DNA from: Rhizobium sp. 18065
GTDB taxonomy: Bacteria > Pseudomonadota > Alphaproteobacteria > Rhizobiales > Rhizobiaceae
Reading direction: 5' to 3'
Length of the DNA stretch: 64,000 bases
NCBI RefSeq assembly: GCF_902706095.1
Contig: NZ_CACSJP010000001.1
Coordinates: 248,001-312,000 of the forward strand
Of this stretch, positions 8,738 through 16,696 are shown one piece after another. The notes under the pieces are model-generated. The model did not search any database and had not been told where the DNA came from. It saw only the letters and a list, made by a program, of their open reading frames with translations. The translations under genes were made by a program, and so were the position numbers. Position 1 is the stretch's first letter. Every line of letters starts with the position of its first letter.

Positions 8738-10585
8738 ATGAAACGATTGACGGCAGCATCTTCCTCACCCGCCCTGCCTGCAAGACGTCGCCTGGAGCGC
8801 CTGCCGGCTGCCATTGCCCTCTATTCGGGCCTGACGATCCTCATCCTCTCTGTCCTCAACCTGCCGGGTGCGCGCGACTATGTCGGTATCGACAACGACG
8901 ATGTGATGCGCCTGGTCCAGGTGCGCGATTTGCTCGCAGGCCAATCCTGGTTCGACCTGATGCAATATCGCCTCGGCCTTCCGGGTGGCACGCTGATGCA
9001 TTGGTCGCGGATCATCGATCTGCCGATCGCAGCGCTGATCAAGATGTTTTCGCTGGCGCTGCCGAGCGAGCGTGCCGAGGCACTGGCGCTTCTGGTCTGG
9101 CCGTTTTTCCTCGTCATTCCGCTGATGACAGCGGTCGCCGTTGCGGCGCGCAGGATCGGCGATACGGCGGTCATGCATATCGCCCTGATGCTGGCGGCCG
9201 TCTTCGTCGTTACGGGCAACCGCTTCCTTCCGGGCGCCATCGATCACCACAATGTCCAACTGGTCCTGGTTGCCACCATCGCCGCCTGCCTGCTGGATCC
9301 CGCCCGCCGGGCGGGAAGCTTTGCTTTGGCCGGTTTTGCCTCAGCCCTTGCCATCGCCATTGGCGCCGAGACCACCCCGCTGATTGCGGTGGTCTGTGTG
9401 GTGGTGGCGCTGCTGTGGGCACTGGAAGGAGCACGGAGCCGCACAGCCGCAAGGGCGTTTTCGCTGTCGCTTCTGCTGTCGATCTCGGCGCTGTTTCTGG
9501 CGACCGTGCCGCCTGAGCATTATCGTCTCGTCACCTGCGACAGCCTGTCGATCGGCTATTACGCGATCATCGCCGCAGGCGCGGGCGCGCTGTTCGTCGC
9601 AACCTTGCTGCCCGCCCGCCTTGGCCTTGCCGGGCGCAGCGCGGCGCTCGTGACCATAGGCGCACTCGTCTTGCTAGCAGCACTGGCCGTCGCTCCACAA
9701 TGCCTGCAGAATCCGCTGAACGAACTGGATCCGCTGCTGCAGACGATGTGGCTTGACGGCGTGCTGGAAGCGCAGTCCTTCCTGCGCTGGCTGGAGGTCG
9801 AGCCTGCGAGCTTCGGCGGCTTCTACGCCGTGCCGGTCTTTGCCCTCGCCGTCTGCCTGTTCCGGGTGATCCGCGGCGACGATGTGCGCAGCCATGCCAT
9901 TCTCCTTGCCTTGCTGCTGATCAGCTTCGTCATCGCGCTGGTCCAGGTGCGCGGCGCCGCATTTGCAAACCTGCTCGCCATTTTGCCGGTGGCGCTCCTG
10001 ATTGCCGACCTTCGGCACAATTCCAATGCCGAGCCCGACAATATCGGTGCCGGCTTCTTCTTCGTTGTCGTGACGCTGATCTCGGTGCCCAGCGTCTGGA
10101 TCCTCAGCGGCGTCTTCATCGTCGAGGGAACGATGGGCATCTCCAACCGGATGCGGTCGCTGGTTGCATCGGGGCCAGCGAGTGGCACTGATGCCGGCGC
10201 CGCCTGCGAGACGTTGCAGTCCCTGGCGCAGTTGAATGACCTGCCGGCGGGCACGGTGGTGGCGCCGTCCGACTATGGCGCGGACATTCTGCGGATTACC
10301 CCGCACCGCGTGCTGAGCGGCCCCTATCACCGCAACCAGGGTGGCATGCTGACCGAACTGCATATCGGCCTTGCCGAACCTGCAGAGGCGGCAGCCTTCC
10401 TGCGCGGTTCGAAATCGACGATCCTCGCCTTTTGCCCGACCAATATTCAGACCGAGAAAATAGCAAAAATGAAGCCGGACGGGCTTTATGCGGCTCTCGA
10501 AGCCGGCAGGGTTCCCGACTATCTGCAGCCGCTGCCGCAGGATCCACAGTCCGGTCTGACGATCTACCGGGTCGTTCTGCCCTGA
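8738..10585 (+). CDS. Polytopic membrane protein, probable GT-C-type glycosyltransferase
   Basis: A 615-residue integral membrane protein with about 11-12 hydrophobic segments and a soluble C-terminal region of roughly 140 residues. After the first helix, the loop VGIDNDDVMRLVQVRDLL carries acidic residues, and a later loop contains PGAIDHHNVQL. Acidic first loops and a DHH element are seen in GT-C enzymes such as STT3/PglB and ArnT/PMT relatives. Together with the neighbouring GT2 and GtrA genes, this suggests it transfers sugars from a lipid carrier on the periplasmic side (inference). The ATG at 8738 is chosen; a TTG at 8732 is possible, and neither has a clear ribosome-binding site. Exact function is unassigned. 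Confidence 0.8.
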   Translation: MKRLTAASSSPALPARRRLERLPAAIALYSGLTILILSVLNLPGARDYVGIDNDDVMRLVQVRDLLAGQSWFDLMQYRLGLPGGTLMHWSRIIDLPIAALIKMFSLALPSERAEALALLVWPFFLVIPLMTAVAVAARRIGDTAVMHIALMLAAVFVVTGNRFLPGAIDHHNVQLVLVATIAACLLDPARRAGSFALAGFASALAIAIGAETTPLIAVVCVVVALLWALEGARSRTAARAFSLSLLLSISALFLATVPPEHYRLVTCDSLSIGYYAIIAAGAGALFVATLLPARLGLAGRSAALVTIGALVLLAALAVAPQCLQNPLNELDPLLQTMWLDGVLEAQSFLRWLEVEPASFGGFYAVPVFALAVCLFRVIRGDDVRSHAILLALLLISFVIALVQVRGAAFANLLAILPVALLIADLRHNSNAEPDNIGAGFFFVVVTLISVPSVWILSGVFIVEGTMGISNRMRSLVASGPASGTDAGAACETLQSLAQLNDLPAGTVVAPSDYGADILRITPHRVLSGPYHRNQGGMLTELHIGLAEPAEAAAFLRGSKSTILAFCPTNIQTEKIAKMKPDGLYAALEAGRVPDYLQPLPQDPQSGLTIYRVVLP

Positions 10586-10675
10586 TCCCGAAATCGACTG
10601 CGCACGAAGATGAAATCTGCTCAGGACCGCAAGGCCGAGGCTGATCTTTGCCGGCTTTTGCGATAATCAGGACGC

Positions 10676-12292
10676 ATGAGCAATTTCTTCGCTGACGATT
10701 CGCCGAGCAATCTGACCGAGTTCACCGTTTCGGAGCTTTCGGGCTCGATCAAGCGCACGGTCGAGACCGCCTTCGACCATGTCCGGGTGCGCGGCGAGAT
10801 CTCCGGTTTTCGCGGCCAGCATTCGTCCGGGCATGCCTATTTCTCGCTGAAGGACGACAAGTCGCGCATCGATGCGGTGATCTGGAAAGGTTCGTTTGCC
10901 AAACTGAAATACCGCCCGGAAGAAGGCATGGAGGTGATCGCCACCGGCCGCATCACCACATTCCCCGGTTCGTCGAAATACCAGATCGTCATCGAGCAGA
11001 TGGAGCCGGCCGGCGCCGGCGCGCTGATGGCGCTGATCGAGGAACGCAAGCGACGTTTCACGGCGGAAGGCCTTTTCGATCCGGCGACTAAGCAATTGCT
11101 GCCCTTCATGCCCAAGGTCATCGGCGTGATCACCTCGCCGACCGGCGCCGTCATCCGCGATATTCTCCACCGCATCTCCGACCGCTTCCCGGTCCATGTC
11201 ATGGTCTGGCCGGTCAAGGTCCAGGGCGAGGGGTCCGGCGACGAGGTGGCCAATGCCATCATCGGCTTCAACGCCATTGAGCCCGGTGGGCCGGTCGCAC
11301 GGCCAGACGTGCTGATCGTGGCGCGAGGCGGTGGCAGTCTTGAAGATCTGTGGAGTTTCAATGACGAGGCCGTCGTTCGGGCCGCTGCTGCCAGCGACAT
11401 TCCGCTGATCTCGGCGGTCGGCCATGAGACCGACTGGACCCTGATCGACTACGCGGCGGATGTGCGCGCGCCGACGCCGACCGGGGCGGCTGAAATGGCC
11501 GTGCCGGTGAAAGCCGATCTGCAAGCCCAGATCGCGACACTCGCTGCCCGTCTTTCGGGTGCGACCAGCCGCCAGATGGATTATCGCAGCCAAAGCCTGC
11601 GCGCGCTGGCCCGTGCCCTACCATCGCTCGACCAGTTGCTGGCGCTGCCGCGCCGCCGCTTCGACGAGGCGTCGAGTGGTCTCGGCCGCAGTCTCGAGCT
11701 CAACACGATGAACAAGCGGCGCAGTTTCGAGCGCGCCGCAGCCAGGCTCTCGCCCGATATGCTGACGCGACGCCTTGTCGAGCGCCAGCAGAGGCTGGGC
11801 GAGCAGGCGACGCGGGCCGAACGCGTGATCGAACGCCTGATCGAGCGCAACAAGGCCCGTCTGGGTCGTTTCGATGCGACACTGACGGCGGTGCCGGCGC
11901 GGCTGCAGGCGCTGACCGCCCGCTCGAAAGACCGGCTGGAAAGCCTTGGCCGGCGTGCCGATAGCGCGGTGATCCATGACCTGCGCCGCGCCCGGACGCT
12001 GGTCGTGGCACAGGACCGGATGCTGCACTCCCTGTCCTACAAGAACGTGCTGCAGCGTGGATATGCGGTGATCCGCGACGAGCAAGACCGACCGATCTCA
12101 CGGGCAGCAGCGCTTGGTGCATCCCAGCCAGTCGCGATCGAGTTTGCCGATGGTCGCATTGCGGCGGTGATCGGCGAGGGCGTGCCGCCGCCCGGCAGCG
12201 CAGATCTGCAGTCGACTTCTTCCAGGCCACAGCCTGCGGCGAAACCGGCGCGGAAACCCGAACCGCCGGCCGGCCAGGGCAGCCTGTTCTGA
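10676..12292 (+). CDS. xseA: Exodeoxyribonuclease VII large subunit
   Basis: A 538-residue XseA. The N-terminal OB-fold (about residues 15-110) begins [16 protein letters not shown] and includes [23 protein letters not shown], characteristic of XseA. The catalytic core has [18 protein letters not shown] and [17 protein letters not shown]. It is followed by the long coiled-coil region (about 290-450) that binds the small XseB subunits. The C-terminus has a proline-rich tail longer than in E. coli XseA (456 residues). The enzyme degrades single-stranded DNA to acid-soluble oligonucleotides. xseB is not adjacent, as is common in rhizobia. The ATG at 10676 has a weak GGA upstream. Confidence 0.97.
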   Translation: MSNFFADDSPSNLTEFTVSELSGSIKRTVETAFDHVRVRGEISGFRGQHSSGHAYFSLKDDKSRIDAVIWKGSFAKLKYRPEEGMEVIATGRITTFPGSSKYQIVIEQMEPAGAGALMALIEERKRRFTAEGLFDPATKQLLPFMPKVIGVITSPTGAVIRDILHRISDRFPVHVMVWPVKVQGEGSGDEVANAIIGFNAIEPGGPVARPDVLIVARGGGSLEDLWSFNDEAVVRAAAASDIPLISAVGHETDWTLIDYAADVRAPTPTGAAEMAVPVKADLQAQIATLAARLSGATSRQMDYRSQSLRALARALPSLDQLLALPRRRFDEASSGLGRSLELNTMNKRRSFERAAARLSPDMLTRRLVERQQRLGEQATRAERVIERLIERNKARLGRFDATLTAVPARLQALTARSKDRLESLGRRADSAVIHDLRRARTLVVAQDRMLHSLSYKNVLQRGYAVIRDEQDRPISRAAALGASQPVAIEFADGRIAAVIGEGVPPPGSADLQSTSSRPQPAAKPARKPEPPAGQGSLF

Positions 12293-12594
12293 TGTCTGCC
12301 TGATGCCTCCCGGTCGTCCTGCAATGGTGGTTCAATCTGCCGGCGAACATAGAGAATTTTATCGGCTGGGCGTGCCGGCCGGCTGATTGCGCGCCAGACC
12401 AATATCCGCCCATTCTGCGTGGTGACCACGACCGGGTCTGCCTGCTTGATCCTCACGCAAAGGGTCGCCGCGCTTCTGCGCAGGAAGGCCTGATGCCGCT
12501 GCATGGCATGGACACGGTGACCACCGGGAAACGCCGCCTTGTCCCCGGCAGGCTGTGCCTTAGCTTCGGCCGGATTTGATGCTTTGTGGCGCAT
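12037..12594 (-). CDS. Candidate small protein gene, unassigned
   Basis: An open frame of 185 residues starts at the ATG at 12594 ([12 protein letters not shown]). Its first 95 residues lie in the otherwise unexplained gap after xseA. They show orderly codon use and a plausible basic protein ([13 protein letters not shown], then [16 protein letters not shown] and [16 protein letters not shown]). GC content drops sharply just upstream of the ATG, as at a gene boundary. Against it, the frame only closes inside xseA, 256 nt antisense to that gene, and the AAGGG upstream of the ATG is too close to act as a normal ribosome-binding site. It may be a real gene with a lost stop, a pseudogene, or chance. 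No function is proposed. Confidence 0.3.
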   Translation of the reverse strand: MRHKASNPAEAKAQPAGDKAAFPGGHRVHAMQRHQAFLRRSAATLCVRIKQADPVVVTTQNGRILVWRAISRPARPADKILYVRRQIEPPLQDDREASGRHQNRLPWPAGGSGFRAGFAAGCGLEEVDCRSALPGGGTPSPITAAMRPSANSIATGWDAPSAAAREIGRSCSSRITAYPRCSTFL

Positions 12595-12699
12595 CCCTTG
12601 GTTGTATTTGAGCTGTTGCAAAATCTGAAATTTCAGCAAAAACGTCGGAATTTCAGGCTTCTCCCGAGTGCCGTAAAGGGCAAAGAGAAAAACCAATGG

Positions 12700-12871
12700 T
12701 TGACATTCTTTAGGAAACTCTCTATATGCCAATCATCGATATTTGCTTGCTGAGCTTTGGTTACCGCGCATTTAGCAACCGCGCCCTGAACGAACCTTCC
12801 TTTCAAAAATCGCTATCATCTCCGCAGCGCATCGGCGTTGCGGTAACTCTTATGCTATGAAAGGGTTCATC
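12700..12871 (+). promoter_or_regulatory. cspA promoter and long 5' leader
   Basis: TTGACA at 12700-12705 and TATATG at 12723-12728 are separated by exactly 17 nt, a near-consensus housekeeping promoter. Transcription would start near 12735, giving a leader of about 137 nt before the cspA ATG at 12872. The leader is more AT-rich than its surroundings. Long structured leaders are known thermosensors in cspA genes of other bacteria; temperature control here is inferred from that precedent. Confidence 0.65.
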
Positions 12872-13081
12872 ATGACCACTGGCACAGTAAAATGGTTTAA
12901 CGCCACCAAGGGCTTCGGCTTCATTCAGCCTGACAACGGCGGCCCGGACGCATTTGTCCATATCTCGGCAGTCGAACGCGCTGGCATGCGCGAAATCGTC
13001 GAAGGCCAGAAGCTGAGCTACGAACTCGAGCGCGACAACAAGTCGGGCAAGATGTCGGCTGGCAATCTTCAGGCTGCCTAA
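12872..13081 (+). CDS. cspA: Cold-shock-domain protein, CspA family
   Basis: A 69-residue single cold-shock domain, the standard family length. Both RNA-binding motifs are intact: RNP1 KGFGFIQ (residues 13-19) and RNP2 DAFVHI (26-31). The protein opens TGTVKWFNATKG. The start is the ATG at 12872, served by AAAGGG six bases upstream; an in-frame ATG at 12857 would overlap that site and add five residues foreign to the family. It binds single-stranded nucleic acid and probably acts as an RNA chaperone. It has its own strong promoter and long leader upstream and a terminator at 13144-13172 downstream. Confidence 0.96.
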   Translation: MTTGTVKWFNATKGFGFIQPDNGGPDAFVHISAVERAGMREIVEGQKLSYELERDNKSGKMSAGNLQAA

Positions 13082-13143
13082 ATCGGTATCTGCTTTCCCT
13101 TGACCACGGATGTACTGGCACTGTCGAGAGCAAGATCCAACCG

Positions 13144-13172
13144 AGGTCAGGCACATTGCCTGGCCTTTTTTA
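13144..13172 (+). terminator. Rho-independent terminator after cspA
   Basis: AGGTCAGGC (13144-13152) pairs with GCCTGGCCT (13158-13166), one G-U pair, across a 5-nt loop, and is followed by a run of five to six T on the plus strand. It lies 63 nt after the cspA stop. Confidence 0.85.
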
Positions 13173-13212
13173 TTGCCGCTCGCCGACCCGAGCACCCCAG
13201 AGGAGGACGAGC

Positions 13213-13437
13213 TTGACAGAAAACTTCAGCAAACCGCGTCAACAGGCGGAGATCGCCTTTGGCAAGACCCAGTCGCAATTCTTCGCCCGCGAGCGCGCGT
13301 TCGAAGAACTGGACACAATCGTGTCTGCGCGCGAAGAAAAGACCCTGAGGCTGCGCGAGGCCCGTCTTGCCAAGGAATTGCAAGACAGCAACAAGCCGGC
13401 ACCAAGCCCCGTTACGAAACGTGCCAGAAAGGCCTGA
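13213..13437 (+). CDS. Small charged protein, unknown function
   Basis: A 74-residue protein starting at TTG 13213 (read as MTENFSKPRQQAEIAFGKTQ). A perfect AGGAGG lies six bases upstream at 13201-13206, and no ATG alternative exists. The sequence is hydrophilic and helical (ARERAFEELDTIVSAREEKTLRLREARLAKEL), with a Lys/Pro-rich C-terminus. I do not recognise a named domain. It lies between the cspA terminator and the DUF6481-like gene, all on the same strand, so low-level read-through from cspA is possible. No function is proposed. Confidence 0.75.
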   Translation: MTENFSKPRQQAEIAFGKTQSQFFARERAFEELDTIVSAREEKTLRLREARLAKELQDSNKPAPSPVTKRARKA

Positions 13438-13472
13438 CATAGCCGGCATGGCATTCCAACTGGAATAGACAA

Positions 13473-13853
13473 TTGAGAAATATAAAGAATACCGAACTTT
13501 CCGACCGCCGCAGCACGGCTGCCGATGCAAAGGCCGCTCTCCTTCAGGCCTATCGCGCCGCCAAGGAGGCTGCACAGCCGAACCTCGAAGCCAAGCAGGC
13601 CGAGCGCATGGCCGTCGCCGAAGCCCGTGAAGCACGCCGCGTCGAGCGCGAGCGGTTGAAGAACGAAGAACGCGATCGCCTCAAGGCTGAGGCCGCCGAG
13701 CGGGAAGCTGCTATCGCGGCGGCTGCAAATGCTGAAGCCGAAGCACGCGAAGCGGCTGAAGCCAGCCGCATTTCCCGCGTCGTCGAAGACGAAGCTGCCC
13801 GCAAGGCCGAGCGTGACAGGCGTTATGCCAATCGCAAGGCAAGACAGTCCTGA
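13473..13853 (+). CDS. DUF6481-like coiled-coil protein
   Basis: A 126-residue Ala/Glu/Arg-rich protein predicted to be almost entirely helical coiled coil. An N-terminal region DRRSTAADAKAALLQAYRAA is followed by heptad-like EARRVERERLKNEERDRLK and a basic end (RRYANRKARQS). This pattern matches the DUF6481 family found in alphaproteobacteria, often near cold-shock genes. The likely start is TTG at 13473 without a clear ribosome-binding site; no in-frame ATG fits, so the exact N-terminus is uncertain. The function of the family is unknown. A strong terminator follows at 13898. Confidence 0.78.
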   Translation: MRNIKNTELSDRRSTAADAKAALLQAYRAAKEAAQPNLEAKQAERMAVAEAREARRVERERLKNEERDRLKAEAAEREAAIAAAANAEAEAREAAEASRISRVVEDEAARKAERDRRYANRKARQS

Positions 13854-13897
13854 GGCAGGGGCCACCACCGGGCCATCTCGATCTATGCATCTGTTCG

Positions 13898-13924
13898 AAG
13901 GCCGGCCCATCGCCGGCCTTTTCT
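13898..13924 (+). terminator. Rho-independent terminator
   Basis: AAGGCCGGC (13898-13906) and GCCGGCCTT (13912-13920) form a perfect 9-bp stem with loop CCATC, followed by TTC. It lies 44 nt after the stop of the DUF6481-like gene. Confidence 0.8.
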
Positions 13925-14090
13925 GCGTCAGGGCGATGCGCAGCCGTCGCGTTCATCGAATTGTGACCGGCGCCGGCCTTACAAATCGGTAACGCAATTC
14001 CCATTTCCATAAAACTATGTCAGCGAAAACGTGGCAGGTTGCGTCAGGCGCCTTTGTGCGGTGCCGCTGTTACGTCATGGAGATTTGACT

Positions 14091-14444
14091 ATGAAAATGA
14101 AGAATGCTGCGGTTCTGGCCGGGATTCTGCCCTGGATTCTGGCTGCAACGGTCGGCGCGGCTCCAGCTCTGGCCGACCAGTCCGAACTGTCGCGGATACT
14201 GTTTGGCAGGAGCTTCAACGACAATGTCACAGCGGTCAAAGTGGGTCCCTCGTGGCACGATACGGATGGCACCGTGCCGTTTTTCGTGCAGAAGCCGCAT
14301 CCGGTCCGCATCCGGACAGCGCAGGCCGAAGTTGCTGCCGATGCAGGGCTGCGCGATGCGTTGGAACTGCGTAAGATTGCTGCGAAGAACGTGATCTGGG
14401 TCCAGACTGCCGCCAATGGCGGCAAGATCGTCTACTACCGCTGA
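14091..14444 (+). CDS. Exported hypothetical protein
   Basis: A 117-residue protein with a clear signal peptide: a basic MKMK start, a hydrophobic core and AAPALA before a likely cut at residue 28. The mature part (about 90 residues, starting DQSELSRILFG) has no recognised domain. It ends VIWVQTAANGGKIVYYR. The ATG at 14091 has GGAG about eight bases upstream. It is a lone gene: a terminator precedes it and a convergent gene follows. Periplasmic location is inferred from the signal peptide; the function is unknown. Confidence 0.75.
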   Translation: MKMKNAAVLAGILPWILAATVGAAPALADQSELSRILFGRSFNDNVTAVKVGPSWHDTDGTVPFFVQKPHPVRIRTAQAEVAADAGLRDALELRKIAAKNVIWVQTAANGGKIVYYR

Positions 14445-14471
14445 CCTCCGCAGGTTCGACCGATATCGGGC

Positions 14472-14494
14472 TGCCGGCGGACGAACCGCCGGCA
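14472..14494. terminator. Stem-loop between convergent genes
   Basis: TGCCGGCGG (14472-14480) and CCGCCGGCA (14486-14494) form a perfect 9-bp stem with loop ACGAA, between the stops of the exported protein gene (+) and the aminopeptidase gene (-). There is no T tract on either side, so it may be a weak bidirectional terminator or a transcript-stabilising hairpin. Confidence 0.45.
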
Positions 14495-14506
14495 ATCGGG
14501 TCATGA

Positions 14507-15760
14507 TCAGGCCCACTCGCCCTTGCGCATGACCGGCACCTTCGAGCCATCCGCTCCCACGCCATCGATATCCACCTTGTTCGAGCCGATCATCCAGTCG
14601 ATATGGATCAGCGAGGCATTGCCGCCCTGCGCCTTGATCTGGTCCTGGCTGAGCGAGGCGCCATCAAGGAAGCACTTTGAATAGCACTGGCCGAGCGCGA
14701 TATGGCACGAGGCATTTTCATCGAACAGCGTGTTGTAGAACAGGATGCCGGAGGCCGAGATCGGTGATGAATGCGGCACCAGCGCCACCTCGCCAAGACG
14801 ACGGGCGCCCTCGTCGGTGTCGAGCACCTTCAACAGCACTTCCTCGCCCTTGCTCGCCTTGGCCTCGACAATCCGGCCCACTTCGAAGCGCACCTGGATA
14901 TTGTCGATCAGCGTGCCCTGATGGGAAAGCGGCTTGGTCGACGAGACATGGCCCTCGACCTTGAGCGCATGTGGCGTGGTGAAGACCTCTTCCGTCGGGA
15001 TGTTGGGATTGCAGGTGATGCCATTCTTGGCAACAGAGGCGCCGCCATGCCATTCGTGGCCATCGGCAAGGCCAACGGTCAGATCTGTGCCGGGACCGGT
15101 AAAATGAAGGGCCGAGAAGCGCTGGCCGTTCAGCCAGCCGGAACGCTTTGCCAGTTCGCTATTATGGGTTTTCCAGGCAGCGACCGGGTCGGCCTGGTCG
15201 ACGCGCGAGGCAGCGAAGATCGCGTCGGCCAGTTTTGCCACGGCAATCTCGACCGGCACATCCGGAAACACCAGCTTCGCCCAGGACGGGTTCGGATAGG
15301 AGCAGATGTTCCAGTTGATGTCGAAATTCGAGATATATTCAAGCGCCGGCTTGTAGGCGATCGAATTGGCCTTGTTGGCGCGTCCTACCTTGGCCGGATC
15401 CTGGCCCGACAGCAGCATCGGATTGTCGCCGGCGACCGCAAGCCGGGCCGCACCATTGGCATAGGCCTTGGCCATGCCGTCGTAGAGCCAGCCGGATGCC
15501 TTGTCGAAGCTCTCGTCCGAACCATGGATATAGCGGGAAAGCGTCGTTTCTTCGTCGGAATAGAAGGTGGTAACAATGCCGGCACCGGCCAGATAGGCAT
15601 GTTTAGTGATATGACGGACCAAGGCGAGGGCTGAGATCGGCGCCGTGATCACCAGATCCTGGCCCTTCTGCAGCTGGAGCCCGACCTTGACGGCCACTTC
15701 GCCCAGCTTTTCAAGTTTGGCCGGATCGATCGCATTGCTGAAGTCGGGCGCTACTGTCAT
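14507..15760 (-). CDS. M29-family aminopeptidase
   Basis: A 417-residue metallo-aminopeptidase of the M29 (thermophilic aminopeptidase T / AmpS) family, full length. The C-terminal catalytic half shows the expected metal-binding landmarks: PTEEVFTTPH, VEGHV, GEVALVPHSSP and NASCHIALG, with a final IHIDWMIGS. Members are cytoplasmic exopeptidases with a broad preference for N-terminal hydrophobic residues and two divalent metals per subunit. The ATG at 15760 (MTVAPDFSNAIDPAKLEK) fits the family N-terminus. It follows the AstE-arsC-ybaK gene set on the same strand after 95 nt and might be read with it. Confidence 0.92.
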   Translation of the reverse strand: MTVAPDFSNAIDPAKLEKLGEVAVKVGLQLQKGQDLVITAPISALALVRHITKHAYLAGAGIVTTFYSDEETTLSRYIHGSDESFDKASGWLYDGMAKAYANGAARLAVAGDNPMLLSGQDPAKVGRANKANSIAYKPALEYISNFDINWNICSYPNPSWAKLVFPDVPVEIAVAKLADAIFAASRVDQADPVAAWKTHNSELAKRSGWLNGQRFSALHFTGPGTDLTVGLADGHEWHGGASVAKNGITCNPNIPTEEVFTTPHALKVEGHVSSTKPLSHQGTLIDNIQVRFEVGRIVEAKASKGEEVLLKVLDTDEGARRLGEVALVPHSSPISASGILFYNTLFDENASCHIALGQCYSKCFLDGASLSQDQIKAQGGNASLIHIDWMIGSNKVDIDGVGADGSKVPVMRKGEWA

Positions 15761-15855
15761 GGGGACCTGCCATAATTCTTGTTGGGTTGGTGATAGACTT
15801 AGGGAGCTTTGCGGCGAAAATGAAGGTCTCAAGCGCGAAAAGCGCTGGTCGCAGA

Positions 15856-16329
15856 TCAGGCGACAATCGACGCAGCAATCGCACCCGAGGCCATTTGTGC
15901 ATCCTTTGGATCGAGCCGCACCTGCAACCCGCGCTGGCCGCCATTGATGTACACGTAGTCTTCGTCGAGGGCTGCAATCTCGATGGCGGTCGGCACCTGT
16001 TTCTTCTGGCCGAACGGGCTGATGCCGCCGACGACGAAGCCGGTGAGCTTCTCCGCCAGAGCGGGTTTCATCATCGCCGCCGACTTGCCGCCGAACGCCG
16101 CTGCCAGCTTCTTCATGCTGACCTCCTTGTCGGAGGGTATCACGACGCAGACCGGCTTGCCGTCAAGCTCGGCCATCAGCGTCTTGAACACCCGCACCGG
16201 ATCCTCCCCCAGTGCCTCCGCCGCCTGCATGCCGATCCGCTCGGCATGAGGGTCGTAGTCATAGGTGTGAACGGTAAAGCTGACACCGGCCTTGGCCAGC
16301 GCCTGGGTGGCACGCGTGGTCTTCGACAT
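15856..16329 (-). CDS. ybaK: Cys-tRNA(Pro) deacylase, YbaK/EbsC family
   Basis: A 157-residue free-standing editing-domain protein, the usual length for YbaK. It opens MSKTTRATQALAKAGVSFTVHTYDYDP and has the VFKTLMAELDG strand with the essential Lys. GKSAAMMKPALAEKLTGFVVGGISPFGQKK then forms the acyl-binding pocket region. It hydrolyses Cys mis-attached to tRNA(Pro). It is separated by 2 nt from the arsC-like gene upstream, so it belongs to the three-gene AstE-like/arsC-like/ybaK operon. No link between the three activities is obvious. Confidence 0.93.
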   Translation of the reverse strand: MSKTTRATQALAKAGVSFTVHTYDYDPHAERIGMQAAEALGEDPVRVFKTLMAELDGKPVCVVIPSDKEVSMKKLAAAFGGKSAAMMKPALAEKLTGFVVGGISPFGQKKQVPTAIEIAALDEDYVYINGGQRGLQVRLDPKDAQMASGAIAASIVA

Positions 16330-16331
16330 CG

Positions 16332-16694
16332 TTATTTCCCGAGTTCTGCCGCGTAGACCTCCGGCTTGAAGCCGATCAACAGCTTGCCGCCGATCTCCAG
16401 CCCCAATTCAAGCACCGGCCGCTTGATCATCGACGGCTGTGCCAGCATCAGGTCGATCGCCTTTGGCCGATCAAGATCCGCCTTGGCCTCGTCGGGCAAC
16501 TTCTTGAACGTCGTGCCGGCCCGGTTGAGTACCGTTTCCCAGCCGGCCTTCTCGGTCCAGGTTTCGAGGTGGCCGCGATCGATGCCGGTCGCCTTGTAGT
16601 CGTGGAAAGCGTAGGCGACACCGTGATCGTCCAGCCACTGGCGGGCCTTCTTCATCGTGTCGCAGTTCTTGATGCCGTAGATCGTCGCGGTCAT
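16332..16694 (-). CDS. ArsC/Spx-family reductase-like protein
   Basis: A 120-residue thioredoxin-fold protein of the ArsC/Spx/YffB group. It begins TATIYGIKNCDTMKKARQWL with a single N-terminal Cys (KNCDT) rather than a CxxC, and ends near IKRPVLELG, the conserved cis-Pro region. Such YffB-like proteins use glutathione or act as uncharacterised reductases; arsenate reduction is not established. The ATG at 16694 with AGGA about seven bases upstream is preferred to a TTG at 16700. Gaps of 2 nt on both sides tie it into an operon. Confidence 0.9.
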   Translation of the reverse strand: MTATIYGIKNCDTMKKARQWLDDHGVAYAFHDYKATGIDRGHLETWTEKAGWETVLNRAGTTFKKLPDEAKADLDRPKAIDLMLAQPSMIKRPVLELGLEIGGKLLIGFKPEVYAAELGK

Positions 16695-16696
16695 GG

